The notes below the pieces were generated by a model. The model was not told where the DNA came from. It was given only the letters and a program-made list of their open reading frames with translations, and did not search any database. This document shows, one piece after another, positions 1 through 8,765 of a stretch of DNA of 64,000 bases; within the stretch, counting starts at the first letter, position 1; each line of letters begins with the position of its first letter. A program made the translations under genes and the position numbers. Origin of the DNA: Planctomycetota bacterium (GTDB lineage Bacteria > Planctomycetota > UBA1135 > GCA-002686595); NCBI GenBank assembly GCA_026692665.1, contig JAPLOF010000019.1, positions 1 through 64,000 of the forward strand, read 5' to 3'.

Positions 1-42
1 GGCGGAGTCGAGCCTGGCTCCGTACAACCGCCCTGCCGACCG

Positions 43-405
43 CTACTCCGGCCGCTCGCCCGCGCCTTCCATGTGGAATCGATGGAGCACGGCGTGGATC
101 ACCGGGCCGAGCATGATGCCCGCGAGCACGAGGAACACGACGCCGGCGAACAGGGCGTACGCGCCCGCGAGCCACTTGCCCGCTTCGGTCTGGATCCGGT
201 CGACGGGGCCCATGCCGCCGAGCAGCATCGCCGCATTGAGGAACGAGTCCGCCCACGGCAGCCCCTCGACCCAATGGTAGATCGCCATCCCTAGGGCCAG
301 CGTCGCCGCTCCCAGCGGCAGCAGCGTGAACGCCCGCCGAGCCATGTGACCCGCGACGTGCCAGGGATGGACCTGGGTGGGAATGCGCAAAGGCTTCGAG
401 TTCAT
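43..405 (-). CDS. Small two-helix membrane protein, potassium-channel-pore-like
   Basis: Predicted 120-residue inner-membrane protein. Two hydrophobic helices (about residues 24-44 and 78-102) flank a short amphipathic stretch, residues 52-68, reading DSFLNAAMLLGGMGPVD, which sits where the pore helix and selectivity filter lie in two-TM potassium channels. The canonical TVGYG filter is absent and LGGMGP is in its place, so conduction is not shown. The C-terminus is short, charged and His-rich (VLHRFHMEG). It ends just before the gene at 434-1783 on the same strand (28 bp gap). I infer a degenerate ion-channel-fold protein; function unknown. Confidence 0.75.
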   Translation of the reverse strand: MNSKPLRIPTQVHPWHVAGHMARRAFTLLPLGAATLALGMAIYHWVEGLPWADSFLNAAMLLGGMGPVDRIQTEAGKWLAGAYALFAGVVFLVLAGIMLGPVIHAVLHRFHMEGAGERPE

Positions 406-433
406 CGGGAATCCTGGAGTCGCCGCGCCGCGA

Positions 434-1783
434 TCAGCGCGGTTCGGGTTCTGGAGGCCGCGGCGAGCCCGCGCTCACGAGTGCTTCCGGGCCGCGCATG
501 TCGATCGGCACGACACCCGCCGTGATCGCCGGGTGTCGCACGCGCCGCACCTCGCCGTCGCCCGCCATGGCGACGAAGACGAGCTCGACGCCCGGCGGGA
601 CGTGCATGCGGTGCTCGCTCTTGCCCTCCAGGTCGGCGCGGAAGCCCGCGCTGCCGGCCTGGACCATCACGGTGGACCATCCCGCGCCCTCGGGTAGGCG
701 GATGTCGACGGCGGGTGCCGGCTTGGGCGTGGACACGATCGATTGCGCGACCGAGCTCACCGCGACGTCGTAGATCTCCTCGACCCACGGGCTGAAGCTC
801 TGGCCGACGACGACCGTCGCCGGGCCCGTAGCCAGGTCGGCGAACTCGAAGTCGTCACGATTCGTCCCTTTGGAATCGACGACGAGCACGCGCGGGCGCG
901 AGGACGCGTCGCTGCCCGCGCCGAAGTCGAGCCGCAGCTTCCCGGTGTGCTCCGGGTTCGCGGGTGCGGCGAGCCGCACGCGCCAGACTCCGGAGTCGGG
1001 CACGTACCCGACGGGGAAGAAGCGGGTCTCGGCGCCCGACAGCCACGAGAGCGACGCATATCCCTGCGGCGGCGGGCACAGGATCACGAGGCCGCTCTGG
1101 TCCGACCATCCCGCGCAGTACGGCTCGGCGCTGTACGCGATGCGGCATCCGACCAGGGGTTGGCCGCGCTCGTCGAGCACGGTCGCGCGGATCGGCGGCC
1201 TGCGCGCGACGTGGAGGTCGAAAGAGCCGTCGCGGGCCTGCAGCCGCCGCAGGGTGTCGATCTCCAGCGATGCAAGCGGCACGTGTTCGCGCGGCAGGAC
1301 CTCGAGTTCGGCCTGCTGATCGTCCGCGGGGCAATCGCCCAGCACGAAGCGGCCGTCCGCGTCGGTCCACGTCTCCGCCGCGGACACGGCGTGCGCGCAG
1401 GTCTCGCGCGAGCGCACGACGGCGCGCGCGACGGGCTTGCCGTCCAGGTCGACGACGCGGCCGGCGAGCGGCGCGGCCGGATACAGCTCGACGCCCTCCT
1501 CGAGATCGTTGAGCGTGACGCTGTGGCTCGCATAGCCCGCCTTGAAGACGCGGACGTTCGACGGTCGGATCCCATCGATGGACCACGAGAACTCGCCCGT
1601 CCCGTCCGCGCCCGAGTGCAGCACGGCGATGCGCGTCATCGCGCCCAGCGGTTTCTCGCCTTCCTCCGTCCACAGCTCGAGCGTCGCGCCCGCGATCGGC
1701 GACTTGTCGCGCGCGTCGAACACGCGGAAGCGCGGCTCCTCGCGGCTCGACGACAAGGCCAGGAAGAAGGCCAGCGCGATCAC
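434..1783 (-). CDS. Exported protein with carboxypeptidase-regulatory-like repeats
   Basis: 449 residues starting with GTG at 1783, whose GTGA overlaps the TGA stop of the upstream gene (1780-2361), indicating translational coupling. The open frame continues upstream but there it is only antisense or shadow sequence. A short hydrophobic N-terminus (VIALAFFLALSSS) looks like a weak signal peptide. The body has several Ig-like CarboxypepD_reg units: PIAGATLELWTEE near residue 28, PLAGRVVDLDGKPVARAVV near 110, and RATVLDERGQPLVGCRI near 205. These modules are common in exported proteins of this genome (compare 18278-19900 and 19936-21540). Role unknown; probably surface or periplasmic. Confidence 0.75.
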   Translation of the reverse strand: MIALAFFLALSSSREEPRFRVFDARDKSPIAGATLELWTEEGEKPLGAMTRIAVLHSGADGTGEFSWSIDGIRPSNVRVFKAGYASHSVTLNDLEEGVELYPAAPLAGRVVDLDGKPVARAVVRSRETCAHAVSAAETWTDADGRFVLGDCPADDQQAELEVLPREHVPLASLEIDTLRRLQARDGSFDLHVARRPPIRATVLDERGQPLVGCRIAYSAEPYCAGWSDQSGLVILCPPPQGYASLSWLSGAETRFFPVGYVPDSGVWRVRLAAPANPEHTGKLRLDFGAGSDASSRPRVLVVDSKGTNRDDFEFADLATGPATVVVGQSFSPWVEEIYDVAVSSVAQSIVSTPKPAPAVDIRLPEGAGWSTVMVQAGSAGFRADLEGKSEHRMHVPPGVELVFVAMAGDGEVRRVRHPAITAGVVPIDMRGPEALVSAGSPRPPEPEPR

Positions 1784-2361
1784 TGCTTCTCCCCGTCCTT
1801 CGGCGGCGCCTCGGGCTTGGCCGGCGCCTTGCGTCTCCCGTAAAAGTCGAGACCGCCGCCGCTCGGACCGAGGCGCTCGAACTTGAAGGTCTGCCCGTCG
1901 CTCTCGCGCGTCAGGACGAGCTTCGCGCCGTCGAACTTCACCTTGTACCCACGCTTGCGGCCCGTCGGCTCGAACACGGGGGTCGAGCCGTTCGGATCGA
2001 CGGTCGCACCGATGAGCTGCGTCATCACGAGCACGCTGTCGGCGCGCAGCTCGTACTCGTGCGTGCCGGAGAAGAACGTGCTGCCCTGGCGTCGGCCGGC
2101 GTCGTCCAGCCAGCCCATGTGGCACTCGAACGACAGGAAGCTGTCGGTGACCAGCAGGTACCCGACCTCGTCGCGCTTCTCGCGGCGGATCGTGGGCGAC
2201 TCGAAATCCGTGAGCCGCCAGGCGCCCAGGATCTGTTCGACCGAGGCCGGCTTCTCGGGCGCAGCCGGCGGACGGGGAGGCTTGTCCCCGCCGCTCTGGG
2301 GCAGGGTCGGGGCGGCGAGGAGGAGGGCCAGAGCGGCCAGGGCTGTCGGAAGGAAGTTCAT
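1780..2361 (-). CDS. Exported lipocalin-like hypothetical protein
   Basis: 193 residues with a clear signal peptide (MNFLPTALAALALLLAAPTLPQ), then a Pro-rich linker and a compact region beginning EQILGAWRLTDFES. A GxW start followed by alternating strands and repeated internal phrases such as YLLVTDSFLSFE and KVKFDGAKLVLTRESDGQTFKFERL resembles lipocalin-like TIGR03067-type domains found in planctomycetes. It ends in a charged tail. It is the first gene of a coupled pair: its stop overlaps the GTG start of 434-1783. It is divergent from the dsbD-like gene at 2530. The assignment to the lipocalin fold is inference from pattern only. Confidence 0.7.
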   Translation of the reverse strand: MNFLPTALAALALLLAAPTLPQSGGDKPPRPPAAPEKPASVEQILGAWRLTDFESPTIRREKRDEVGYLLVTDSFLSFECHMGWLDDAGRRQGSTFFSGTHEYELRADSVLVMTQLIGATVDPNGSTPVFEPTGRKRGYKVKFDGAKLVLTRESDGQTFKFERLGPSGGGLDFYGRRKAPAKPEAPPKDGEKQ

Positions 2362-2529
2362 GGGAGTGCCTGCGGGGTCGCCGTCCGGCCGTGGAACGCA
2401 AAGGTCCTGTGGGGCGTTCACGCGCGGTGCGGACCCGCGTACCAAGCTACGATCTCTCCCCGGGTCGCGTCCCGAGGCTGGCGATTCTGCCCCTGCCGCG
2501 ACCCGACGCCTCCCCGCCTTCGCCCCCGC

Positions 2530-4515
2530 ATGAAGACCCTGCTCCTCCTGGCCTTCTCCGTCCTCGCTGGGGCCGTTCCCAGCGCCCGCGCCGCGAGCGA
2601 ACTCGAGAACATGGCCTCGGCCGAGCTCTATGCGCGCGTCGAGGGCCGCGACGTGCGCGTCGCCGTGCGGATCGAGATCGAGCGCAAGTGGCACCTCTTC
2701 CACGGGCCGACGAAGGCTGAGCTCGGGAAGGGGCCCGAGGACCTGCTGGCGGGCTTGCCGACGGTGATCGAGCTCTCGGGCGCCGACGTGACGTGGGGCG
2801 ACTGGCGGTACCCGACGCCGAAGGTCGAGCACTACGACTTCGGCGAGCCGGTGGAGATGAACATCCACAAGGGCACGATCACGATCTGGCGGCGCGGGAC
2901 GCTGGCCGAGGGTGCGACGCTCACGAAACTGACCGCGGTCCTGACGGGCCAGACGTGCGAGGACGGGGAGGGAGCCGTGTGCCTGCCGTACGGCGAGACG
3001 GTCGAGCTCGCCGGCCCGGGCGGGGACTCGGTGTTCGCGGCATTTCCCGCGGATCTCGGCGCAAAGCCGACCGCGAAGGAGGCGCCGAAGCCCGACGCGG
3101 CGCGCGCTCCGCCGACGAGCGGCTCGGGGGCCAAGCCGACCGAGAGCGCGACGAAATCCACCGCGCCGGCCGCGGCGGACGACGAGATCGGCCAGGAGGC
3201 GAGCTTGTGGGGCTTCCTCCTCTCGGCGGTGTTCTGGGGCCTCTTCACGCTGCTGATGCCCTGCACCTACCCGATGATCCCGATCACGATCAGCTACTTC
3301 ACGAAGCAGGCGAGCCAGCGCAAGACGAGCACGCTGCCGCTCAGCCTCGCGTACGGAGCGGGGATCGTCGGCATCTTCGTCCTGATCGGCATCCTGGTCG
3401 GCCCGATCGTGATCGCGTTCGCGGCGCACCCGGTCACGAACATCGTGATCGGCGTCATGTTCCTCGTGTTCGCGCTGACGCTGTTCGGCGTGATGAACCT
3501 GCAGCCGCCGCAGTTCCTGATGGGGCTCGCCGGGTCCGCGTCGCAGAAGGGCGGCTTCCTGGGCGTCTTCTTCATGGGCGCGACGCTCGTCATCACGTCG
3601 TTCACGTGCACGGCGCCGTTCGTGGGCGCGCTGCTCGGACAAGGCGCTGGCCAGGGAGACCTCGGACGGATCGCGCTCGGGATGGCGGTTTTCGGCCTGA
3701 CGATCGCGGTGCCGTTCGTGTTCCTGTCGATGGTGCCGGCGCGGGTCAAGGCGCTGCCGAAGAGCGGCGAGTGGATGCACACGCTGAAGGTGTGGCTCGG
3801 CTTCGTCGAAGTCGCGGCGGCGCTGAAGTTCCTCTCGAACGCGGATCTGGTGTGGGGCTGGGGCTGGCTGTCGCGCGAGCTCTTCCTGTGGCTGTGGGCC
3901 GGAATCTTCCTGTTGGCGGCGGCCTACCTGTTCGCGTGGATCCGCACCAAGGACGAGTACGGGGCCGAGGACGGTGCGACGATCTCGCCGAAGCGCATGG
4001 TGTGGGGCGTGGGCACCTTCCTGTTCGCCGTGTACTGCATGTACGGCGCGGTGGGGAACTCGGTCGATCCGATCATGACGGCCCTCGCACCGAACTACTC
4101 GACCGCGATCGCCGGGCCGGCGTCGTCGGATGGCGGGCCGGCCGTCGCGAAGGGCCACGTGATCGTGAAGGACGACTATGAGGGCGCGCTGGCGCGCGCG
4201 TCGTCCGAGGGCAAGATGCTCCTCGTGAACTTCACCGGTTTCACATGAGTGAACTGCCGCGTCATGGAAGAGAAGATCTTCCCGCGCCCGGCGGTCGCCG
4301 CGGAACTGACCAAGAACTTCATCGAAGCACGCCTGCACACGGACGGCGGTCCCGCGGTGGATCGCAACAAGCAGTTGCAGCAGGAGATGACGCGCTCCGT
4401 CGCGAACCCGATCTACGTGGTCGTGGACCCGAAGACGGGCAAGCCGCTGCGCAAGAAGGCCGGGTTGATCCCGGAGGACAAGTTCCTCGTCTTCCTGCGC
4501 GGCCCGATCAACTGA
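2530..4515 (+). CDS. dsbD: DsbD-family thiol:disulfide interchange protein, candidate selenoprotein (UGA at 4246-4248)
   Basis: 661-residue product if UGA 4246-4248 is read as selenocysteine. The layout is that of DsbD: a signal peptide (residues 1-21); an N-terminal DsbD-alpha-like domain with Cys143 and Cys151; a Pro/Ala/Thr linker; and a multi-helix transmembrane domain with the paired cysteines in LLMPCTYPM (Cys245) and ITSFTCTAPF (Cys360). A C-terminal thioredoxin domain follows. Its active site is normally GFTCVNCRxMEE; here it is GFT-UGA-VNCRVMEE, so Sec573 replaces the first Cys and Cys576 is the resolving residue. The frame is intact for 88 further residues, ending in the usual thioredoxin core (NPIYVVVDPKTGKPL). 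DsbD carries electrons from cytosolic thioredoxin to periplasmic substrates, including c-type cytochrome maturation. If UGA acts as a stop, the protein would lose its catalytic thioredoxin motif. See the SECIS-like hairpin entry. Confidence 0.88.
4254..4294 (+). promoter_or_regulatory. SECIS-like hairpin just downstream of the in-frame UGA
   Basis: Six perfect pairs (GGAAGA 4266-4271 with UCUUCC 4277-4282) close a five-base loop GAAGA (4272-4276) whose first base is G. The loop starts 23 nt after the UGA. A lower, interrupted stem pairs 4256-4258 with 4290-4292, 4259-4261 with 4285-4287, and 4263 with 4284; G-U and C-G pairs can extend it by two more. Bacterial SECIS elements are hairpins with a small apical loop containing a G in its first positions, roughly 16-37 nt after the UGA, bound by SelB. 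The geometry fits; function is not proved. Confidence 0.65.
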
Positions 4516-4532
4516 AGCCGAGCGCGCGCCCG

Positions 4533-4576
4533 CCCTGGTAGACGACGAAGCTTGCGACCCACGCGAGCGCGGTCAT
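4533..4576. repeat. 44-bp direct repeat, left copy (displaced feoB 3' end)
   Basis: Matches 8766-8809 over 44 bp with a single mismatch (4571 against 8804, synonymous in the feoB frame). Read on the minus strand it encodes MTALAWVASFVVYQG, the C-terminal peptide of FeoB. It runs on outward as GRALGFS and a TGA stop at 4508-4510, which would make the original feoB end overlap the dsbD end. It marks the left border of the lower-GC island. Confidence 0.85.
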
Positions 4577-7278
4577 CGGGTGCGGCGCTGAGCCTCGTCC
4601 ATCAAGGAACGAAGCCCCTTATGGCCTGGCTCTATACCCAGACCACTGGCCGCAGCGGCTGAAGCACCGCGAAGATCTCCATGCGCGAGAAGCAGGCGCC
4701 CTTCGTGCCAGAACCCCGCCGCGCGGCCTAGCGGTGTGGACTGCAACACTCGGGCGCATTTCTCGACTAGCGACAGATCGCCGCGGCTCCATGCGTCAAC
4801 AGCCATCTGGTCCACGTTCCATGTGATCCAAGTCCAATCGGGTGCTGCTATTGCCGCTGCCGCAAGACGTTCAAGGGCCATTTCAGAATCGCCGCTGTGG
4901 ATTGCAACGCGTGCATCGAAGAAGCTGCGCACGGCAGACTGACGGCTACGCAAGCGATCACGCTCGGTTGCTCCATATCGGAGAAGCAGTGGCGCGGATC
5001 CGACGTCCCCATAAAGGCTCGTAAGCTCTCGGACCATCGTGACCGAGACTAAGCTCTGTAGTGTGCCACTCTTGCGCGGCGCGTTGAATTCGATGATCGG
5101 CCGAGCCCTGGACTCGATGGCCGCGTTCGCACAGTAGGCTGACAGCTGCTTCCTGTCTGCGATCCACATGCTGACAAGGTCGTCGGGCCTCGCGAGACCG
5201 GTCCGCTCCAGCAGGTCGCGTCCCTCCGGTGCTAACATCGCCGCCTCGATCGAAGCCGGGTCGAGCACCCACGGTGTGGATCCTCCGACGAGCGCAACCG
5301 CGGCCTGCTCAGCATTCAAGTACAACCAGATGAGGTCAACTTCGGGGAATGCCTCCATGAACGTAGCCGTGATAACGCGGAAGTCAACCTCGCTGACCTG
5401 GTAGAGGGGGATCCACTGAAAGAACCGGCCTCCGGGTGACAGCGAGTCGCGGACTGCTCGAAAGTGCTCAAGAGTGTACATCGCACCTTCCCCTGCCCTC
5501 CAGGGAACGAAGAGGTCCCCGACTACCGTCGAGTAGGTGAGCGCCTTGGCACGCACGAGCGTCCTCGCGTCCACCGATAGTAGACGGATGCGTGACTGTC
5601 GGCTCGCCCGTGCTGCAAAACCTTCATTGGCCCTGGCGAAGTACGGAACCATCATAAAGAGTTCGGGTACAATCTCAGCCACGTCGATTGGTACCGAGCT
5701 CCAGGCCGCCGCGGCGCCCACAGAACTGGCCGTGCCGAGTCCCATAAAGAGAACGGGCCCGGACTGGACTGGCGCGGAAAGCATGGGAATCAGGCCCTGC
5801 CTTTGCTGCGCGAACACCGCGCGCTCGGATCCCATGCGGTAGTTGGATCCGACCCTCAGAGTGAGGTCTCCGGCCGGGTCGTTGAACACTGCAACACTAC
5901 AGGCAACGCCCTCCGCGTATGCGACGAGGCGCTCTCCAGCCCTAGGGTCCCATGGGCGAAGGTCTGAAGGTAGCGCATACTGAGCAGCGGCTGTCGCGAC
6001 CACACAGACACCGGTCAGAGCGAAAAGGCGACTGCGTATGAGGAGAACTGCTCCCGCGAGCACGGCACTCCATGCCAATGCGACCATCGTACCCCGCAGA
6101 CCCATGAGTGGAAACAAGACGAACGTGGTCAGAATCGGTGCCAGAAGGGCACCGAGGGTGTTCGCCGCAAGGAGACTGCCGATACGCGCCCCCGGCCGAT
6201 CCGTTGATCCGCAGGAGAGCCGGAGTGCCATGGGAAGAACCATGGACAATGCAAGAAGCGGCATCGCCGTGAGCTGTACAGCCAAGCCAAGCTCTCGAAA
6301 CATCGCCGTCGCATGGGCGGTAGGCGATGGAGTCTGGGGACCCGCACGGAGAGCTGCCGCCGTGACAAGTACCAAGGCGCCGCCGATACCGAGGCATGAA
6401 CCCAGCACGGGAGTGCTCAGGAGACCCTTCTTTTGCAGTCGCGAGAGCAACAGCGGGGGAGCGGCCAGACATAGCAAGAGCACGACGCTGATCGCCGCGA
6501 AACTGTAGACCGTACCGAGGGAGCGGCCCGAGAGGCCGCGAGTCCAAGCCACCTCCAAGCCAATCGTGATCAGACCGCTAGCGAAGGCAATGGCGATAAG
6601 CCATGGGTCATTACGCGACTGCCCCGCGACGGGATTCAGGCTAATTCTTGTAGAATAGGATGAAGTCAGAGGGCCCGTACGCCACACCAGCAGGGCAGAA
6701 GCTGCGTTCATTGCCACAGCCGTGGCGATGGAGCCGTGAACACCGAGGTGAGGGACAAGAACTACCGTCGCGACAGCGACACCGAAAGCCGCCCCGACAA
6801 GGTTGGCTGCATACAGAGTTCCGACCCAACGTGATGCTTCGGGCCACAGTTCCAGCGCGCGACGCACTAGGACCGGCATCGTTCCGCCCATGGCAAACGA
6901 TGGGATGAGCAGCGGAAGTGCCCAGAGGAGCGGCGCCCGAAGCGACGATGGCCCCATCGAGGAGCGGGCGGCTGTAGACATGTCGATCGCCGGACCCACG
7001 AAGTCCCAGAACCAGGGCAGAGCAGCGCCAGAAGCCGCGATCGACACCTCGATCCAGACGTAGAGACCGCGAGACGAGCCGCAGCGATCAGCAAAACGGC
7101 CAAGAAACCATGAGCCCACTCCCATCCCGAAGAAGAAGACGGAGAGAACCGTGGCCACGGCGAGCGAGGCTGCGCCACAACGCTCTGCGAGCATGCGCAC
7201 CCACAGAACCTGAGACACGAGGCAGGCTGCCCCAGAGAGGAAAGCAGAAGCACCTAGCAAAGCGGATCGCACCCCCAT
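4573..7278 (-). CDS. Fused MFS-type membrane / spermidine synthase-like protein
   Basis: 901 residues from the ATG at 7278 (GVRSALLGASAFLSGAACLVSQVLWVRML is the typical start of this family; the longer frame upstream is not needed). The N-terminal half holds about ten to twelve hydrophobic helices of MFS type. The middle contains a Rossmann methyltransferase-fold domain like spermidine synthase, with a glycine motif VLFMGLGTASS and a later strand STVVGDLFVPWR. The last 120 residues look like TPR helices (DARVAIHSGDSEMALERLAAAA). The usual acidic SAM-binding residue appears as AEIVPE. Such fusions are widespread, but no polyamine-synthetic activity is established for most of them. GC content and codon use are clearly lower than in the flanking genes. 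The stop codon lies inside the left 44-bp repeat. Confidence 0.85.
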   Translation of the reverse strand: MGVRSALLGASAFLSGAACLVSQVLWVRMLAERCGAASLAVATVLSVFFFGMGVGSWFLGRFADRCGSSRGLYVWIEVSIAASGAALPWFWDFVGPAIDMSTAARSSMGPSSLRAPLLWALPLLIPSFAMGGTMPVLVRRALELWPEASRWVGTLYAANLVGAAFGVAVATVVLVPHLGVHGSIATAVAMNAASALLVWRTGPLTSSYSTRISLNPVAGQSRNDPWLIAIAFASGLITIGLEVAWTRGLSGRSLGTVYSFAAISVVLLLCLAAPPLLLSRLQKKGLLSTPVLGSCLGIGGALVLVTAAALRAGPQTPSPTAHATAMFRELGLAVQLTAMPLLALSMVLPMALRLSCGSTDRPGARIGSLLAANTLGALLAPILTTFVLFPLMGLRGTMVALAWSAVLAGAVLLIRSRLFALTGVCVVATAAAQYALPSDLRPWDPRAGERLVAYAEGVACSVAVFNDPAGDLTLRVGSNYRMGSERAVFAQQRQGLIPMLSAPVQSGPVLFMGLGTASSVGAAAAWSSVPIDVAEIVPELFMMVPYFARANEGFAARASRQSRIRLLSVDARTLVRAKALTYSTVVGDLFVPWRAGEGAMYTLEHFRAVRDSLSPGGRFFQWIPLYQVSEVDFRVITATFMEAFPEVDLIWLYLNAEQAAVALVGGSTPWVLDPASIEAAMLAPEGRDLLERTGLARPDDLVSMWIADRKQLSAYCANAAIESRARPIIEFNAPRKSGTLQSLVSVTMVRELTSLYGDVGSAPLLLRYGATERDRLRSRQSAVRSFFDARVAIHSGDSEMALERLAAAAIAAPDWTWITWNVDQMAVDAWSRGDLSLVEKCARVLQSTPLGRAAGFWHEGRLLLAHGDLRGASAAAASGLGIEPGHKGLRSLMDEAQRRTR

Positions 7279-8765
7279 AGCATACCAACGTACGCGATGG
7301 CGCGACTCGGGGTAGCGGGCCAGCAGACGGGAGGTGATCGCCTGTCCGTTCCGCGCCGGCCGCCCCCCCCGAAACACGCCATATCTAGGCGGGCAAACTC
7401 ACACAGTGATACGGAAGGAGAGATAGGGCCATGCGATGGATTGCGACAATCGTTCTCCTTGCTCTGGTCTTGGCCGTCACGGCCTCTGCCCAGGGAACAT
7501 GGACCACCATTAGCAGTTCCGGTGCTCCAACGGCTCGCGGTTCGCACCAGTCCGTGTTCACGAGGATCGACGGTACCGATCATCTCGTTATCTGGAGCGG
7601 GCAGGACGCGACCAGTCTTCCGTTTACAAACACTGGTGGTCGATGGCGACGTGCGACAGGCACGTGGGCAAGCACTGCCGCGACCAATGCGCCGGCTGGC
7701 AGAATCTCCGGGGCATGCCTCTGGACTGGTCGTGAAGTGGTCATATGGGGCGGCGACAACGGAACGGGTTTCCTGAACAACGGAGGTCGACTGGACCCGC
7801 AATCGAACACATGGGTCGCCACTACTACGACTGGGGCACCCTCTGCACGCGCACTCTTCGGTGCTGTGTGGGCCGGAGACCGAATGGTTGCCTGGGGCGG
7901 AGCAACCGGTACATCTACCTACACCAATACGGGAGGCGTCTACGACGCGTTCTCTGACAGTTGGAGCTCAACAACGACGGTTGGGGCTCCATCAGCAAGA
8001 GTTAGAATGGCCTCAGTATGGAGCGGGAATCGCATGATCATCTGGGGTGGCGACACCACATCTGGGGTTTCAAACTCCGGCGGGATCTACGATCCGGTCG
8101 GCGATGTGTGGAGCTCGATGTCTACTACCGGGGCTCCGGCGGCCCGAGCACGACCTGCAGCTGCATGGGATGGTAGGAGGATGTACGTTTGGGGTGGCCT
8201 GGACGGGAATCAGGCCCCACTCGCAAGTGGTGGTATCTACGAACTCAGAACAGATACGTGGTACTCAATGGCGACTTCTGGGGCACCCGCAGCACGAGTC
8301 GGGCATACGATGGTGCTAACGAGCTCCGCTCTGATTATTTGGGGAGGAGTGGGATCCAACGGGAGCCCCCTTGGTGACGGAGCCGTCTATGATATTGCCA
8401 GCGATTCGTGGACTTCCATGTCAACATCCGGCGCTCCTGCGGCTCGATTCGACCACACTGCCGCATGGATTGGAGACCGCATGGTAATCTGGGGTGGCGC
8501 GGCATCCGGTTCTAGTTGGTATGGCGACGGATTCGCTTATAAGTTCTGATGCGCCGGGCGCTGAAGCAGCCAACCATTTGACACGGAAGAGCTGGCCGAT
8601 GTCCGTTGCTTCTGTCGGCTCGCAATTGAACCCCGGGGACAACCGACCAACGTGACGAAGGGTGCTGCTTTCGAGAAGCTTGACTCGCGCGTTCGTGATG
8701 GTCCCTGGTCTGCTGATCGCGGTACTCCCCCGCAGCGCCTGACCTACAAGCCTGCCAGCCGTCCA
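4577..8765. mobile_element. Lower-GC genomic island inserted at the feoB 3' end
   Basis: About 4.2 kb between two copies of the 44-bp direct repeat. It holds the MFS/spermidine-synthase fusion and the kelch-like gene, divergently arranged. Base composition by eye is well below that of the flanks, with more A/T at third positions. At the right border the island supplies a new feoB end (GGRLAGL, stop at 8744), while the displaced original end (GRALGFS) lies beyond the left repeat. That is the logic of integrative elements that insert in a gene end and restore it. No integrase or transposase is present inside, so it would be a remnant or a non-autonomous cassette. Confidence 0.6.
7431..8549 (+). 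CDS. Secreted kelch-type beta-propeller protein
   Basis: 372 residues with a Sec signal peptide (MRWIATIVLLALVLAVTASA, then QGTW). The rest consists of about seven imperfect 52-55 residue repeats of the form W...TTGAPSAR...A.WxGxRMIIWGG......GGxYDPxxDxW, which match kelch/galactose-oxidase-type propeller blades. No catalytic domain is visible, so a binding or structural role is likely. A good ribosome binding site (AAGGAG, 7415-7420) precedes the ATG by 10 nt, unlike most genes here, which appear leaderless. It is divergent from the MFS/spermidine-synthase gene across 152 bp. GC is low relative to the rest of the window, in line with transfer. Confidence 0.85.
   Translation: MRWIATIVLLALVLAVTASAQGTWTTISSSGAPTARGSHQSVFTRIDGTDHLVIWSGQDATSLPFTNTGGRWRRATGTWASTAATNAPAGRISGACLWTGREVVIWGGDNGTGFLNNGGRLDPQSNTWVATTTTGAPSARALFGAVWAGDRMVAWGGATGTSTYTNTGGVYDAFSDSWSSTTTVGAPSARVRMASVWSGNRMIIWGGDTTSGVSNSGGIYDPVGDVWSSMSTTGAPAARARPAAAWDGRRMYVWGGLDGNQAPLASGGIYELRTDTWYSMATSGAPAARVGHTMVLTSSALIIWGGVGSNGSPLGDGAVYDIASDSWTSMSTSGAPAARFDHTAAWIGDRMVIWGGAASGSSWYGDGFAYKF

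Noticed and set aside
1..42. Possible gene end at the left edge
   Set aside because: Too short to judge; nothing recognisable.
2059..2529. N-terminal extension of the dsbD-like protein
   Set aside because: The frame is open upstream, but the signal peptide at the ATG 2530 and the opposite-strand lipocalin-like gene make the extension a shadow.
4249..4515. A separate 88-residue gene starting with GTG right after the dsbD TGA
   Set aside because: It begins in the middle of the thioredoxin active site (NCRVMEEKIF) and has no ribosome binding site or box of its own; it is the continuation of the dsbD-like frame.
8550..8743. Small gene in the right part of the island
   Set aside because: Short open frames exist on both strands but none has a ribosome binding site, promoter-like box or recognisable sequence; probably island flank.
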